Source: Pseudaquidulcibacter saccharophilus (lineage in GTDB: Bacteria; Pseudomonadota; Alphaproteobacteria; Caulobacterales; Aquidulcibacteraceae). Taken from it: a stretch of DNA of 64,000 nucleotides. Made by a program: the position numbers and the translations under genes. The stretch spans positions 124,001 through 188,000 of the forward strand of contig NZ_JAHWUS010000002.1 of assembly GCF_019455445.1 (NCBI RefSeq). Direction: 5' to 3'. Of this stretch, positions 26,549 to 36,335 are shown in pieces (within the stretch, counting starts at the first letter, position 1; each line of letters starts with the position of its first letter). Below the pieces are notes generated by a model. It saw nothing but the letters and a program-made list of their open reading frames with translations, did not search any database and was not told where the DNA came from.

Positions 26549-27105
26549 CAGGCATTCCCACAGATTGTTGAAAGCCTTTTGGGATCAATATTCATTAAAA
26601 GCATTGAATGTTGCCATTTTGATTCTGCGCTACTTTTTGAAAAAATAAGTTCTTCATCGGCATCGCCAACCAACCAGATATTATTGGAAACTTCATCTTC
26701 CAATTGCCCCGCGCCCCAGCCAGAATATCCCATTGCAATCAGGCTTTTTGATGGGCCAACATCATTCATAATTGCTTCGATAATATCTTTTGAAACCGTT
26801 AGTGATAGGTTGAGATTTACATCACAGCTAGAGGCATCAATCCAATCATTGGAATGTAAAACAAAGCCGCGCTCTGGTTGGCATGGGCCGCCGTCATAAA
26901 TTGGTGGGTTTTTTATTTTTTCGCTGGCGCTAATTCCTAATTGTTCGCCAATTTCACCCAAAGAAAGGTTTTTAATCTGCTTGTTTAAAACTATGCCAAA
27001 AGCGTGTTCGTCATCATGTTCGCAAATAAGGATAATTCCATGACGGAAACGTGGGTCATCCATCTGTGGGGTAGCAGTAATGATTTTTCCGCTTAAATAT
27101 CCCAT
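26548..27105 (-). CDS. YqgE/AlgH family protein (DUF179)
   Basis: 185 residues, cytoplasmic. Family signature: MGYLSGKIITATPQMDDPRF, FGIVLNKQIKNLSL and YDGGPCQPERGFVLHSND, plus GYSGWGAGQLEDEV near 130. Function in most bacteria is unclear; AlgH was linked to alginate regulation in Pseudomonas. First gene of a two-gene unit with phrB, stop and start overlapping. A shared promoter region with the divergent peroxiredoxin gene lies at 27106-27228. Confidence 0.92.
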   Translation of the reverse strand: MGYLSGKIITATPQMDDPRFRHGIILICEHDDEHAFGIVLNKQIKNLSLGEIGEQLGISASEKIKNPPIYDGGPCQPERGFVLHSNDWIDASSCDVNLNLSLTVSKDIIEAIMNDVGPSKSLIAMGYSGWGAGQLEDEVSNNIWLVGDADEELIFSKSSAESKWQHSMLLMNIDPKRLSTICGNA

Positions 27106-27228
27106 ATTAAAACCAATCTTTACACTCGGGAATTAATCCACAAGATTTGTAATCTTGCAAGTCCGTAAAATGTATTTATTGTGCCTTTAGTTCTTAAGAC
27201 TATATCACAAATTTAAAGAGAGAATAAT

Positions 27229-27711
27229 ATGCCAATTGATAATGGCGATAAACTACCGCAACAATCATTTATAATTGCTTCTGATAATGGTCCGAAACAT
27301 GTTGATTTTAATGAATTATTTTCAGGGAAAACAGTTGTAATATTTGGGCTTCCTGGTGCATTTACCCCAACATGTAGCGCCAAACATCTTCCTTCCTATC
27401 AAAAAAATGCCGCTGCATTAAATGCAAAAGGCGTTGATAAAATCATCTGTATGTCCGTTAATGATGCGTTTGTGATGCAAGCGTGGGCAAAAAGCCAAGA
27501 CATAAGCGATGATATTATCATGCTTGCTGATGGTAATTGCGACTTTACCAAGGCATTGGGTCTTGAATTAGATGGCACAAAATTTGGTATGGGAACACGT
27601 TGTCAGCGTTTCGCATTATTGGCAAAAGATGGAGTTGTAAGCCGTATTTTCATTGAACAAGCCGGGGAATACAAGGTTTCAGCCGCCGAATATATGTTGG
27701 CAAATATATGA
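27229..27711 (+). CDS. Peroxiredoxin (Prx5 / AhpC-TSA family)
   Basis: 160 residues. Thiol peroxidase that reduces hydrogen peroxide and organic peroxides with glutathione or another thiol. Peroxidatic cysteine Cys49 in PGAFTPTCSAKHLP, the Prx5 consensus. VNDAFVMQAWAKSQ and TRCQRFALLAKDGVV also match the family. First gene of a tight + strand series; its stop overlaps the next start by 4 bases. Confidence 0.94.
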   Translation: MPIDNGDKLPQQSFIIASDNGPKHVDFNELFSGKTVVIFGLPGAFTPTCSAKHLPSYQKNAAALNAKGVDKIICMSVNDAFVMQAWAKSQDISDDIIMLADGNCDFTKALGLELDGTKFGMGTRCQRFALLAKDGVVSRIFIEQAGEYKVSAAEYMLANI

Positions 27712-28118
27712 TTGAGGTAAAGGACTTGAAAAAGCATTTACCGCATCTTTTCGAACTTGCCCGTTTTTTGGTGGTTGGTGGCGGTGGCGCCGTTGTCAAT
27801 TATTTCATGGTGCAATGGGGCTTAAATGCGTTTCCTAATCTATATAAACCGATAATTACGGTTACATGCCACGCCTTGTTGATTGTACCAGTTTATCTTT
27901 TACAGCGCAGCTTTACCTTCCGCTCGGATGCCAATCATGTGCAGGCATTTCCCAAATATTTCACCACCCAATTGGTTTCATTAGGGATTAATTTTACAAT
28001 TTCGACTATTATTTTCCCAATATTTCACATTGATAATAAAATTGGGGCAATTTTGGTGATTGGTTTGACGTCGATATTGTCAATGTTGGCATTAAAATTC
28101 TGGGCATTTAAAAAATGA
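27708..28118 (+). CDS. GtrA family membrane protein
   Basis: 136 residues with four predicted membrane helices and the opening FLVVGGGGAVVNYFMVQWGL, plus YLLQRSFTFRSD after TM2, as in GtrA/DPMS1-like flippase proteins that move lipid-linked sugars across the inner membrane. Substrate unknown. Overlaps both neighbours by 4 bases (ATGA). Confidence 0.9.
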   Translation: MIEVKDLKKHLPHLFELARFLVVGGGGAVVNYFMVQWGLNAFPNLYKPIITVTCHALLIVPVYLLQRSFTFRSDANHVQAFPKYFTTQLVSLGINFTISTIIFPIFHIDNKIGAILVIGLTSILSMLALKFWAFKK

Positions 28119-28858
28119 GCGTAAACGCATTAAATGTGGAAAGCCTTTCCAAAAGTTTTGGCGACAAAAAGGCGGTAAATTCGCTGAACCTATCTCTTGA
28201 GGCAGGTGAATTTTATGCTTTTTTGGGTTCAAATGGTGCAGGAAAAACCACAACAATGCGAATGATTTCAGGGCTTTTGGCGCCTGATAGCGGTGCGATT
28301 GAGGTTTTCGGCATTAATGTTCTTGAAAACCCAATCCAAGCCAAAGAAATCATGGCGTGGCTTCCTGATGAGCCACTATTATACGATAAATTATCGCCGA
28401 TTGAATATTTGGAATTTGTGGCAGGTCTATGGAAACTCGACGGTAATCGTGCGGCATCACTTGCCGAAGATTTGCTAAAACGGTTTGAATTATGGGACGT
28501 TAAAGACAAAAGATGTGAAGGTTTTTCACGTGGCATGAAGCAAAAAACAGCAATTTGCGGGGCTTTGCTGCATGAGCCAAAGTTGCTCTTGATGGATGAA
28601 CCTTTTTCAGGGTTAGATGCCGCCATTGCCCGCGATTTAAAAGAATTGTTGAATGAAAAAACCAAAGAGGGTGCAACCATAATTCTTACAACGCATGTTC
28701 TTGAAATTGCCGAGAAACTTGCGCGTAAAATTGGCATTATTCACAATGGATTATTGTTATCGCAAGGCACACTTGATGAATTGCGTGAAGAAAATGAAAT
28801 GGCTGGAAAATCGCTTGAAGATATCTTCCTTACGCTGATTGATAGGCAAAAAGCATGA
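28115..28858 (+). CDS. ABC transporter ATP-binding protein
   Basis: 247 residues. Walker A GSNGAGKTT near 36-44, signature FSRGMKQK in place of LSGGQ, Walker B LLLMDEPFSGLD, H-loop LTTHVLE. Resembles the ABC-2/export class (CcmA/NatA-like). It works with the permease that overlaps it by 4 bases. Export substrate cannot be told from sequence. Confidence 0.93.
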   Translation: MSVNALNVESLSKSFGDKKAVNSLNLSLEAGEFYAFLGSNGAGKTTTMRMISGLLAPDSGAIEVFGINVLENPIQAKEIMAWLPDEPLLYDKLSPIEYLEFVAGLWKLDGNRAASLAEDLLKRFELWDVKDKRCEGFSRGMKQKTAICGALLHEPKLLLMDEPFSGLDAAIARDLKELLNEKTKEGATIILTTHVLEIAEKLARKIGIIHNGLLLSQGTLDELREENEMAGKSLEDIFLTLIDRQKA

Positions 28859-30444
28859 GCGATGTGGTTTTCAAAACACCGAAATTAAAGCCCGGATCGG
28901 CGTTTTGGCTTGCCATAAACCAATTAAAGCGTGAATTTAGAATGCGCCAAAATAATAGCGGCGCAAAGGCAATTATCGGCAGATTGTTTTTTATTGGCAT
29001 TATCATGCTTGCAATATTTGGGGCCGGGCAATCCGTAAAAATGCTTTATACAGGCGGGTATGAACTTGGCTACGGCTTTTATCTTACCGCAGGAAAAAAA
29101 CTATTAGGCTTGTTTTCTGGCCTATTATTCATGAGCCTGATGACGGCCTTTATGTATTTTTCCGATCGTGGTGATTTGGATTTATTATTATCATCACCAT
29201 TAAAACCAAAAGATATTGCCATTGGGCGGATATTGGTAAGCACGTTTCGTACATTGATGATGTTTTTGATGTTTGGCGCAATGTTTCTTGGCAATGCGGC
29301 AATAAGTGTTCGCCATGAATTATTCACTTTTATCCCTGTTGCCATTGGCTTGTCATTGTTTGAAGGTGGCGTTGGCTTTATGTTGGCGCGGGCTTTATTA
29401 TTAAAATTCGGTCTTTCAAATGGTCGCAAGATTTCACAAATCCTTGGCTTTGGCGGCATTGCGGCGGGTACAATATATCTGCAAACTTCGCGCATTAGTC
29501 ATTCCTCTGGAAAAATGACGGATTTGTTTGCCTATCATGGCAATTATTCAATGACCGATAACATGTTGGTTTGGTTTGGTCATGCGCTTTTGGGCAATTG
29601 GGTAAATGCGCTTTTGGTTATGGTGGCAGGCATATTGGTTTTTATGGGCATTATGAATTCGATGGGCAATGCCTTTGCCAAAGATGTCGCAAATATTGCG
29701 GGGCAAACCGAATTATCACCAGATGTAAAGCGCAAAAGTAATAAAATCGCTTTTTCAAAAAATGCGGATTTTATTATCCTTCGCAAGGAATTATTATCAA
29801 TCATGCGCGATCCAATAACGATTGTGCAAATGATTATACCGCTTGCGGCCTTTGTCCCGATATTCATGACATTGTCTGGGAAAAATGACATTGACACGGG
29901 CGTGGTACAGTATGTTTTTGCGCCGCTTACTGTCTTTGCAACCGCAACCATGACCTCAACCTTGGCATGGATGGTGGCATCGGTTGAGGAGGCGCGTGAC
30001 TTATTAAAATCATCGCCCATTAGCATGGCAAGAATCTATTTATTCAAAGGGTTGGTTGCCTTTATTCCCGCATTTTTTGAATTTGCAATTCTTTCGCCAA
30101 TATTGCTTAAACTTGGCATAATGAAATTTGTGATAATTTTATTCTTCACAATCTTTGCCAATTTATCGGTAATTTTGATTGAATTTGCCAATATAAAACC
30201 ATCCAGAAGACCTAAAATGATGCAAAAACCAGATAGGGCGATAACAAGCATTATCTTTGTAATGATTTTGGTTTTGATATGGTCAATTGCCGCCGGTGTG
30301 GCGCTTTATAATTTCTGGTTTGGGCTTTTGGTTTCACTGCTTGCAATCATTGTTAATTGGTTTGGAATTAATGGCGAAAAAGAAGGGCAAGAAAACCAAA
30401 TTAAATCTATATGGCAGAAACAATTGGATTCTTCCAAAAGTTAA
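28855..30444 (+). CDS. ABC-2 type exporter permease
   Basis: 529 residues with about ten to twelve hydrophobic segments. The N-terminus is amphipathic (LKREFRMRQNNSG). A LLSSPLKPKDIAIGRIL motif after the third segment and LLKSSPISMARIYLFKGLVA near 390 are repeated ABC-2 permease features, so it looks like a fused two-half permease. Partner ATPase overlaps by 4 bases. Ends 15 bp before dnaG. Confidence 0.88.
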   Translation: MSDVVFKTPKLKPGSAFWLAINQLKREFRMRQNNSGAKAIIGRLFFIGIIMLAIFGAGQSVKMLYTGGYELGYGFYLTAGKKLLGLFSGLLFMSLMTAFMYFSDRGDLDLLLSSPLKPKDIAIGRILVSTFRTLMMFLMFGAMFLGNAAISVRHELFTFIPVAIGLSLFEGGVGFMLARALLLKFGLSNGRKISQILGFGGIAAGTIYLQTSRISHSSGKMTDLFAYHGNYSMTDNMLVWFGHALLGNWVNALLVMVAGILVFMGIMNSMGNAFAKDVANIAGQTELSPDVKRKSNKIAFSKNADFIILRKELLSIMRDPITIVQMIIPLAAFVPIFMTLSGKNDIDTGVVQYVFAPLTVFATATMTSTLAWMVASVEEARDLLKSSPISMARIYLFKGLVAFIPAFFEFAILSPILLKLGIMKFVIILFFTIFANLSVILIEFANIKPSRRPKMMQKPDRAITSIIFVMILVLIWSIAAGVALYNFWFGLLVSLLAIIVNWFGINGEKEGQENQIKSIWQKQLDSSKS

Positions 30445-30458
30445 TATATGGGTATTTA

Positions 30459-32363
30459 ATGTCCCGTAATGTTGCCAACCGTTTTGAGCGCGCTTTTCTT
30501 GACCAAGTGCTGAACAGAACCTCTATTACCTCGGTGGTAGGGCGCAAAGTTACTTGGGACAAGAAAAAGTCAAATCCTGCGCGTGGCGATATGTGGGCCT
30601 GTTGCCCGTTTCATGGCGAAAAAACCCCATCTTTCCACTCGCTTGAAGATCGTGGGATTTACCACTGCTTTGGTTGTGGGGCGACTGGCAATGCCTTTGA
30701 TTTTCTTATCAATACCGAAAATATGGAATTTTATGAGGCAGTTGAAGAATTGGCGCATCTTGCGGGCATGGAAATTCCAAAATCTGCGGTAATTCCGAAA
30801 GAAGTAATTGATAAGACCGAAAGGGTTTATGCCGCACTTGATAAAGCGCGCGAAATTTACGCCGCCGAATTGCAAAACCCTAGTGGAAAATCTGCGCGCG
30901 AATATTTGCAGAAACGCGGCCTTAACCAGCGCGATTGGGCAAACTTTTCATTGGGATATTCACCCAATAATCGCACTTTTATACGTGACAAACTTACTGG
31001 TCTTGGTTTTGCGCTTGAACACCTTATTGATGCGGGTTTGGTGCGCAAAGGTGATGATGGGCAAACCTATGATTATTTTCGTAACCGCGTCATGTTTGCC
31101 ATTGAGGATAATAAGGGGCGGGCGATTTCATTTGGTGCGCGCACGCTTGACCCCGATGGCATGCCCAAATACCTAAATGGCCCAGAGAGTGTTGTCTTTT
31201 CAAAAGGCAATAATCTATATCGCTATAAAAACGCGCGCTCTTTAATCAAAAGTCATCCATTGGTTATTTCCGAAGGTTATATGGATGTTATTGCGCTTGA
31301 AAAAGCAGGTATTCCTGCGGTTGCGCCACTTGGAACCGCACTAACCGAAGAGCAGATGACACTTGCGTGGCGTATGTTTAGTATGCCGATACTTTGCTTT
31401 GATGGTGATTCTGCTGGGCAGAATGCGGCGGTGCGTTCGCTAAATCGTGCTTTGCCACTGATAAATTCTTTTAAATCATTCCGCTTTGCAATTTTGCCAA
31501 ATGGGCAAGATCCAGACGACATAATTAAGAATGAAGGCAAAACGAAATTGCTTGAAGTTTTGTCGAATGCACAAAGCCTTACCCAATTTTTATTTAATTC
31601 CGAGGCGGCAAGCATAGGCATAGATAGTGCGGAGGCGCGCGCATCATTACGTAAATCATTGCGTACACGGGCAAACGAAATTAGTGATGAAGACCTTAAA
31701 AATGAAGTCAATCTTGAGCTAAAACGCCTATTAGATAAGTCTTTGGGGCGGGATCAGGAAAATACTGCAAAACAAAACTTTACTAATAATCGCAATACTT
31801 CATTCACGCGCAATAAAAAAAATTCCTCTTATGAAGCGTCACAAGAGCTTAAGCAAAGCGTGAAACAAAATCCGCAAAATATAAATTCACGCACCGCAAT
31901 GGTAAAACGAAAACGAAGCCTAACCGACCTTTTGGTGGCTGTAATTTTATGCCCGCAATTGCTTGAATATGGTCTTGAAACGCTCGCGGAATTGGATTTT
32001 GGTGATTCTGCACTTGACTCATTGAGAAATGCTATTTTAGACATTAATAATCACGGTGAAACACTTGATTTTCAGACGGTACATCACCATCTGCAATCTT
32101 TGAACAACAAACCAGCCATTTTGTTACTGGAGGGCATTAAAAAAATTCCAATCAACCCTTATGTGAAAAAGGGTATGGATTTTGAAACCATTAAAACAAA
32201 TTGGCACAATGCCTTGCTTCGTGAAGAAGAATTCAAAGCGATTTTTACCGAAACAAAACGTTCTGAATTGGAAAGATTTATCGAAGAGGGCGAAGAAGAG
32301 GGGTATCACAAATTTTCAAATCTAATTAACGAACGTCAAAAGTTATCAAAAGACGGTAATTAG
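30459..32363 (+). CDS. dnaG: DNA primase
   Basis: 634 residues. Makes RNA primers at the replication fork. CHC2 zinc domain at the N-terminus (CCPFHGEKTPSF, YHCFGCGATGNAF), catalytic core with Toprim motifs ISEGYMDVIALEKAG and CFDGDSAGQNAA, and a C-terminal DnaB-binding domain. An Asn/Ser/Lys-rich linker lies at about 440-490. Start ATG 30459 gives the family N-terminus (RTSITSVVGRKV); the frame can extend back into the permease gene. Followed after 85 bp by rpoD, the classical dnaG-rpoD pair. Confidence 0.95.
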   Translation: MSRNVANRFERAFLDQVLNRTSITSVVGRKVTWDKKKSNPARGDMWACCPFHGEKTPSFHSLEDRGIYHCFGCGATGNAFDFLINTENMEFYEAVEELAHLAGMEIPKSAVIPKEVIDKTERVYAALDKAREIYAAELQNPSGKSAREYLQKRGLNQRDWANFSLGYSPNNRTFIRDKLTGLGFALEHLIDAGLVRKGDDGQTYDYFRNRVMFAIEDNKGRAISFGARTLDPDGMPKYLNGPESVVFSKGNNLYRYKNARSLIKSHPLVISEGYMDVIALEKAGIPAVAPLGTALTEEQMTLAWRMFSMPILCFDGDSAGQNAAVRSLNRALPLINSFKSFRFAILPNGQDPDDIIKNEGKTKLLEVLSNAQSLTQFLFNSEAASIGIDSAEARASLRKSLRTRANEISDEDLKNEVNLELKRLLDKSLGRDQENTAKQNFTNNRNTSFTRNKKNSSYEASQELKQSVKQNPQNINSRTAMVKRKRSLTDLLVAVILCPQLLEYGLETLAELDFGDSALDSLRNAILDINNHGETLDFQTVHHHLQSLNNKPAILLLEGIKKIPINPYVKKGMDFETIKTNWHNALLREEEFKAIFTETKRSELERFIEEGEEEGYHKFSNLINERQKLSKDGN

Positions 32364-32448
32364 GTCGGATTTTTTGTGAAAATAATATTAACTTATGCAA
32401 TGTAAAGCATAATTAAATGAAATTGCTGGCTTTGGAGGCATCTGGTCT

Positions 32449-34428
32449 ATGACCGAAAAAAACGAAGTTGAACAAATCGAAGATAAAGAGAATTCAGAAA
32501 ATTCTACATTGGATACCAATGTCGCCGCTGTGAAAAAATTTATTAAAGACGCGAAAAAACGCGGCTTCGTCACGCTTGACGAAATTAATAAATATTTTCC
32601 GCAAGATGAATTTTCGTCCGAACAATTGGATGAAATTATGGCGCAATTGTCTGATTTGGGAATTAATATCACTGAAAATGAAGAAGATACAGAATCCGAA
32701 TCAACTGCGGTAACTGTACAATCTTCAACTTCGGTTGTTGCCACCCAAACCGGTAACACCAAAGAAGGCCAAGACAGAACCGATGATCCGGTTCGTATGT
32801 ATCTGCGTGAAATGGGTGCGGTTGAGCTTCTTTCCCGTGAGGGTGAGATTGCAATTGCAAAACGTATTGAGGCCGGCCGTGACGCAATGATACGTGGTCT
32901 TTGCGAAAGCCCGCTTACATTCGAAGCGATTATGGTATGGCGCGATGAGCTTCAGTCTGGTCGCGTTCTTTTGCGCGAAATTATTGACCTTGAGGCAACA
33001 TATGGTGCCGAAAACTCAACTGGCCAAGTCGATGAAGAAGAGGACGACGAGGATGAGGAAGAAGATCTTCCAATCGCTCGTGGTGGCGAAGATATTGACG
33101 AAGTTGAACTAGAGCGTCGTCGCCAAAAGGCCCGCGAAGAAGCCGAAGAAGACGAGGGTGCGGTTATTTCCATGTCTGCCATGGAGACCGAGCTTCGTGA
33201 AGGCATTATGAAAGTGCTTGACGAAATCGCAAGCCACTTTGACGAATTCCGTAATCTTAAGGATCGTTCGGTTGATGCCCGTATTGGCGGCAGAAAATTT
33301 TCAACTGATGATGCGGCGGCAATGGAAACATTGCAAAACAAAATCATTGATGAACTAAAGTCATTGAAACTTAACAATGCCCGTATCGAGGCATTGATTG
33401 AGCAGCTTTATACAATCAACAAACGCCTAATCCAATCCGAAGCGCGCCTTATGCGTCTTGCGGAAACTTGCGGTGTGGCGCGCCCTGATTTTATCAAAGA
33501 GCACCAAGGTCATGAAATGGACTTTGATTGGCTTGATAAAATTTCATCAAAGTCAAAATCATGGACCCGTTTTGCGGGTGAATTCCGTGAAAAAGCCGAT
33601 GATATTCGCCATGAAATCTTTGCATTGGCATCTGAATCAGGTGTGCCAATCGATGAATTCCGCCGCATTGTGCAAACCGTACAAAAAGGCGAACGTGAAG
33701 CGCGTATTGCGAAAAAAGAAATGGTCGAGGCGAACCTTCGCTTGGTTATTTCAATCGCGAAAAAATATACCAACCGTGGTCTGCAATTCCTTGATTTGAT
33801 TCAAGAAGGCAATATCGGCCTTATGAAGGCGGTTGATAAATTTGAATATCGCCGTGGTTACAAATTCTCAACCTATGCAACATGGTGGATTAGACAGGCA
33901 ATTACCCGTTCAATCGCCGACCAGGCGCGGACCATTCGTATTCCGGTTCACATGATTGAAACCATCAACAAATTGGTTCGTACTTCGCGCCAAATGTTGC
34001 ATGAAATCGGTCGTGAACCAACACCTGAAGAATTGGCAACCAAATTATCACTGCCGCTTGAAAAAGTGCGCAAGGTTATGAAAATCGCAAAAGAGCCTAT
34101 CTCACTTGAAACCCCTGTGGGTGACGAAGAAGATTCACATCTTGGTGATTTCATCGAAGATAAGAATGCGGTTATCCCAATTGATGCCGCCATTCAGTCA
34201 AACCTTCGTGAAAACGTTACAATGGTTCTTGCGTCCCTTACCCCGCGTGAGGAACGTGTGCTTAGGATGCGTTTTGGTATTGGCATGAACACCGACCACA
34301 CCCTCGAAGAGGTTGGTCAACAGTTTAGCGTTACCCGCGAACGTATTCGCCAAATCGAGGCGAAAGCACTACGCAAACTAAAACATCCAAGCCGTTCAAG
34401 AAGACTTCGTTCTTTCTTGGATAATTAA
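32449..34428 (+). CDS. rpoD: RNA polymerase primary sigma factor (sigma-70)
   Basis: 659 residues, normal for alphaproteobacterial RpoD. Region 1.1 at the N-terminus ([20 protein letters not shown]), region 1.2 ([21 protein letters not shown] begins near 110; [11 protein letters not shown] is diagnostic), a highly acidic non-conserved region with [12 protein letters not shown], region 2 ([30 protein letters not shown]), region 3 and region 4 ([20 protein letters not shown]). SD GGAGG is ten bases upstream of ATG. A terminator follows 12 bp after the stop. Confidence 0.98.
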   Translation: MTEKNEVEQIEDKENSENSTLDTNVAAVKKFIKDAKKRGFVTLDEINKYFPQDEFSSEQLDEIMAQLSDLGINITENEEDTESESTAVTVQSSTSVVATQTGNTKEGQDRTDDPVRMYLREMGAVELLSREGEIAIAKRIEAGRDAMIRGLCESPLTFEAIMVWRDELQSGRVLLREIIDLEATYGAENSTGQVDEEEDDEDEEEDLPIARGGEDIDEVELERRRQKAREEAEEDEGAVISMSAMETELREGIMKVLDEIASHFDEFRNLKDRSVDARIGGRKFSTDDAAAMETLQNKIIDELKSLKLNNARIEALIEQLYTINKRLIQSEARLMRLAETCGVARPDFIKEHQGHEMDFDWLDKISSKSKSWTRFAGEFREKADDIRHEIFALASESGVPIDEFRRIVQTVQKGEREARIAKKEMVEANLRLVISIAKKYTNRGLQFLDLIQEGNIGLMKAVDKFEYRRGYKFSTYATWWIRQAITRSIADQARTIRIPVHMIETINKLVRTSRQMLHEIGREPTPEELATKLSLPLEKVRKVMKIAKEPISLETPVGDEEDSHLGDFIEDKNAVIPIDAAIQSNLRENVTMVLASLTPREERVLRMRFGIGMNTDHTLEEVGQQFSVTRERIRQIEAKALRKLKHPSRSRRLRSFLDN

Positions 34429-34440
34429 TTAAAAATTGTC

Positions 34441-34468
34441 ACCCCGCATTTTTTGCGGGGTCTTTTTT
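34441..34468 (+). terminator. Rho-independent terminator of rpoD
   Basis: Perfect 8-bp stem ACCCCGCA (34441-34448) with TGCGGGGT (34454-34461), loop of T, then CTTTTTT. The upstream end of the next open frame (TTG 34436) lies in this hairpin and is not a real start. Confidence 0.93.
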
Positions 34469-34480
34469 ACATTTATTTCC

Positions 34481-34960
34481 ATGCCAATCCAACTTACCCC
34501 CAAACATAACGAAGCCGCCGGCAATTTGATTAATCTCTTTATCAAATATGCCAAAGCGGGCGAAATCGGCGAAGATGCAGGCTATTTAGCGGCATTTTTG
34601 GGATTGATTGCGGGGCGTGAAGTTGCCAAAGAACCCACACAAAATAACGTTGCCGAATTGGTGGAATTTTTAATGTGGGTTGGCGAGGTTTTAAAGTTTT
34701 CACCCGTAATTATGGGCGGCGAAACACTATCTGCCGAAGCATCGGACGAAATCCTTAGGCTAATCGCTAAAGAAGCTGCCGAAATTAATGCCGCATTTTT
34801 TGATGATTATTTCCCCCCAAATGAACGTGCGAATATAGCACTTTTGGCGGTGGCAAATGCGGTTGAATATTTTGGAAATGATAAAGAGCCATTCACCTTC
34901 ACAACCGCATCGTCATTGGCATTGGGCGGGTTGGTTTATGGTTCAAATATATCTGTATGA
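34481..34960 (+). CDS. Conserved-looking protein of unknown function
   Basis: 159 residues, soluble, mostly alpha-helical by composition (FIKYAKAGEIGEDAGYLAAFLGLIAGREVA). No signal peptide, no recognised motif. ATG 34481 directly follows the rpoD terminator; no strong SD is visible. A DUF1345 gene follows 37 bp later on the same strand. Confidence 0.65.
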   Translation: MPIQLTPKHNEAAGNLINLFIKYAKAGEIGEDAGYLAAFLGLIAGREVAKEPTQNNVAELVEFLMWVGEVLKFSPVIMGGETLSAEASDEILRLIAKEAAEINAAFFDDYFPPNERANIALLAVANAVEYFGNDKEPFTFTTASSLALGGLVYGSNISV

Positions 34961-34997
34961 TATGGATTAATTATCCAATCTGCGATAATAAATTTAT

Positions 34998-35678
34998 ATG
35001 GCAATCATGGCAAAGCGAATCCCATATGTTTCCAATTTTTTAAACCATCCGCGTATGTTAATTGCGGCGGGTTTTGGCGTTGTATCTTATTTCACCACAC
35101 AAAGCTTTTTTCATTTTCGCGATGTTACTGATTTGGTTATTGCGTGGAATGTTGGCGCGCTTATTTACATGCTTTTGTGTATGGAATTGATTTTCTCACC
35201 GAATGCAAAAATAAAAACCCGCGCCAAGCAACATGATGAGAATGAATGGGTAATATTACTTGTGTCGTCTTTGGCGGCATTTTCATCGATTGCGGCAATT
35301 ATTGGTGAATTGGGTGTTGCATCAAAAGCAATTGGATTTTTGAAATTTGTCCATATTGGTATGGCGGTGGTAACACTTTTAAATTCATGGTCATTTATCC
35401 ATTTGGCATTTACTCTGCACTATGCGCATGAATATTATTCGCACACGGATTGGGAAACAAAGCCAGCAATAATATTCCCGGACACTAAAGAGCCAAATTA
35501 TTTCGACTTCCTCTATTTTTCGTTTGTAATTGGCACATCGGGGCAGACTGCGGATGTTGCGTTCGGCAATACAAAAACCCGCCGTGTGGGGCTTATTCAT
35601 TGTATTTTGGCATATTTATTCAATGCCACCATCCTTGCGCTTATGATAAATATCGCGGCCAGCCTAATCGGAAGCTAA
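34998..35678 (+). CDS. DUF1345 family membrane protein
   Basis: 226 residues, five predicted membrane helices. Family features: FNVGALIYMLLC-type first segment (AWNVGALIYMLL), FTLHYAHEYY near 140 and YFSFVIGTSGQTADVAF near 175, which is the DUF1345 core. Function unknown; weakly like two-pore ion channels. Its stop codon overlaps that of the convergent GNAT gene (35675-35678). A second in-frame ATG lies three codons in. Confidence 0.87.
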   Translation: MAIMAKRIPYVSNFLNHPRMLIAAGFGVVSYFTTQSFFHFRDVTDLVIAWNVGALIYMLLCMELIFSPNAKIKTRAKQHDENEWVILLVSSLAAFSSIAAIIGELGVASKAIGFLKFVHIGMAVVTLLNSWSFIHLAFTLHYAHEYYSHTDWETKPAIIFPDTKEPNYFDFLYFSFVIGTSGQTADVAFGNTKTRRVGLIHCILAYLFNATILALMINIAASLIGS

Positions 35679-36211
35679 AGCGGTTTATCCATCATTACAA
35701 TGCCTAAGGTCTCACCATTCGGAAGTGGGGTTTCGAGTTTTTCAATCTCTTTATAGCCGTGCTTTTCATAAAACGGCACACCGGTAAGGGTTGCGCCAAG
35801 TGCGCATTTTTTAAAACCTGCTTTGCGCGCCGCATTTTCGCAATGTTCAAGAATGACTGCCCCAAGCCCGCGCCGTGCAAAATCGGGGTGAATAAAAAAT
35901 GCCCGAACGCGCGCGGCATCATTTGCGGGATCAAGTTTTTCTGGTTCGGCGCTGGTAAGTGTATCGGCGCCAAACATTGCCTTGCGATAACTCCAGCCGC
36001 CGCAGCCGGCAATTTTACCGCCTACCTCAATAATGAAATAGGTTTGATCTTTTAAAAGATTGGTATCAACCCCAAAAACCGTTCCCAAGGCGGCATCACG
36101 TTGGGATTTTGAATATTCACCTGCCTGAAGCCCGTGAACCGATTTTTCGATTAAATCTTTTATTGCGTCTATATCGCCCAAAGTGGCGTTGCGGATGGTT
36201 GGTTGTGTCAT
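35675..36211 (-). CDS. GNAT-family N-acetyltransferase
   Basis: 178 residues. Acetyl-CoA-dependent acyltransferase fold with the A motif VRAFFIHPDFARRGLGAVIL (R-R-G-L-G-A pantetheine loop) near 110 and the C-terminal FYEKHGYKEIEKLETPL. Substrate unknown. Start ATG 36211 is preferred over a TTG five codons up. Overlaps the stop of the DUF1345 gene tail to tail. Confidence 0.87.
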   Translation of the reverse strand: MTQPTIRNATLGDIDAIKDLIEKSVHGLQAGEYSKSQRDAALGTVFGVDTNLLKDQTYFIIEVGGKIAGCGGWSYRKAMFGADTLTSAEPEKLDPANDAARVRAFFIHPDFARRGLGAVILEHCENAARKAGFKKCALGATLTGVPFYEKHGYKEIEKLETPLPNGETLGIVMMDKPL

Positions 36212-36285
36212 GCCTAAGATTTGCAAATTTTACAATTGCCCGCAAGTTAATATCTGGCAATTACAATAATTTTGTTCGTAAATAC

Positions 36286-36315
36286 AAAAAAGGAGGCAAT
36301 TTGATTGCCCCCTTT
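36286..36315 (-). terminator. Rho-independent terminator of leuA
   Basis: On the minus strand AAAGGGGGCAAT pairs with ATTGCCTCCTTT (12 bp with one G-U), loop CAA, then TTTTTG. Lies 20 bp past the leuA stop (36336). Confidence 0.88.
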
Positions 36316-36335
36316 AAAGTTACTTTTGGAAAGTT

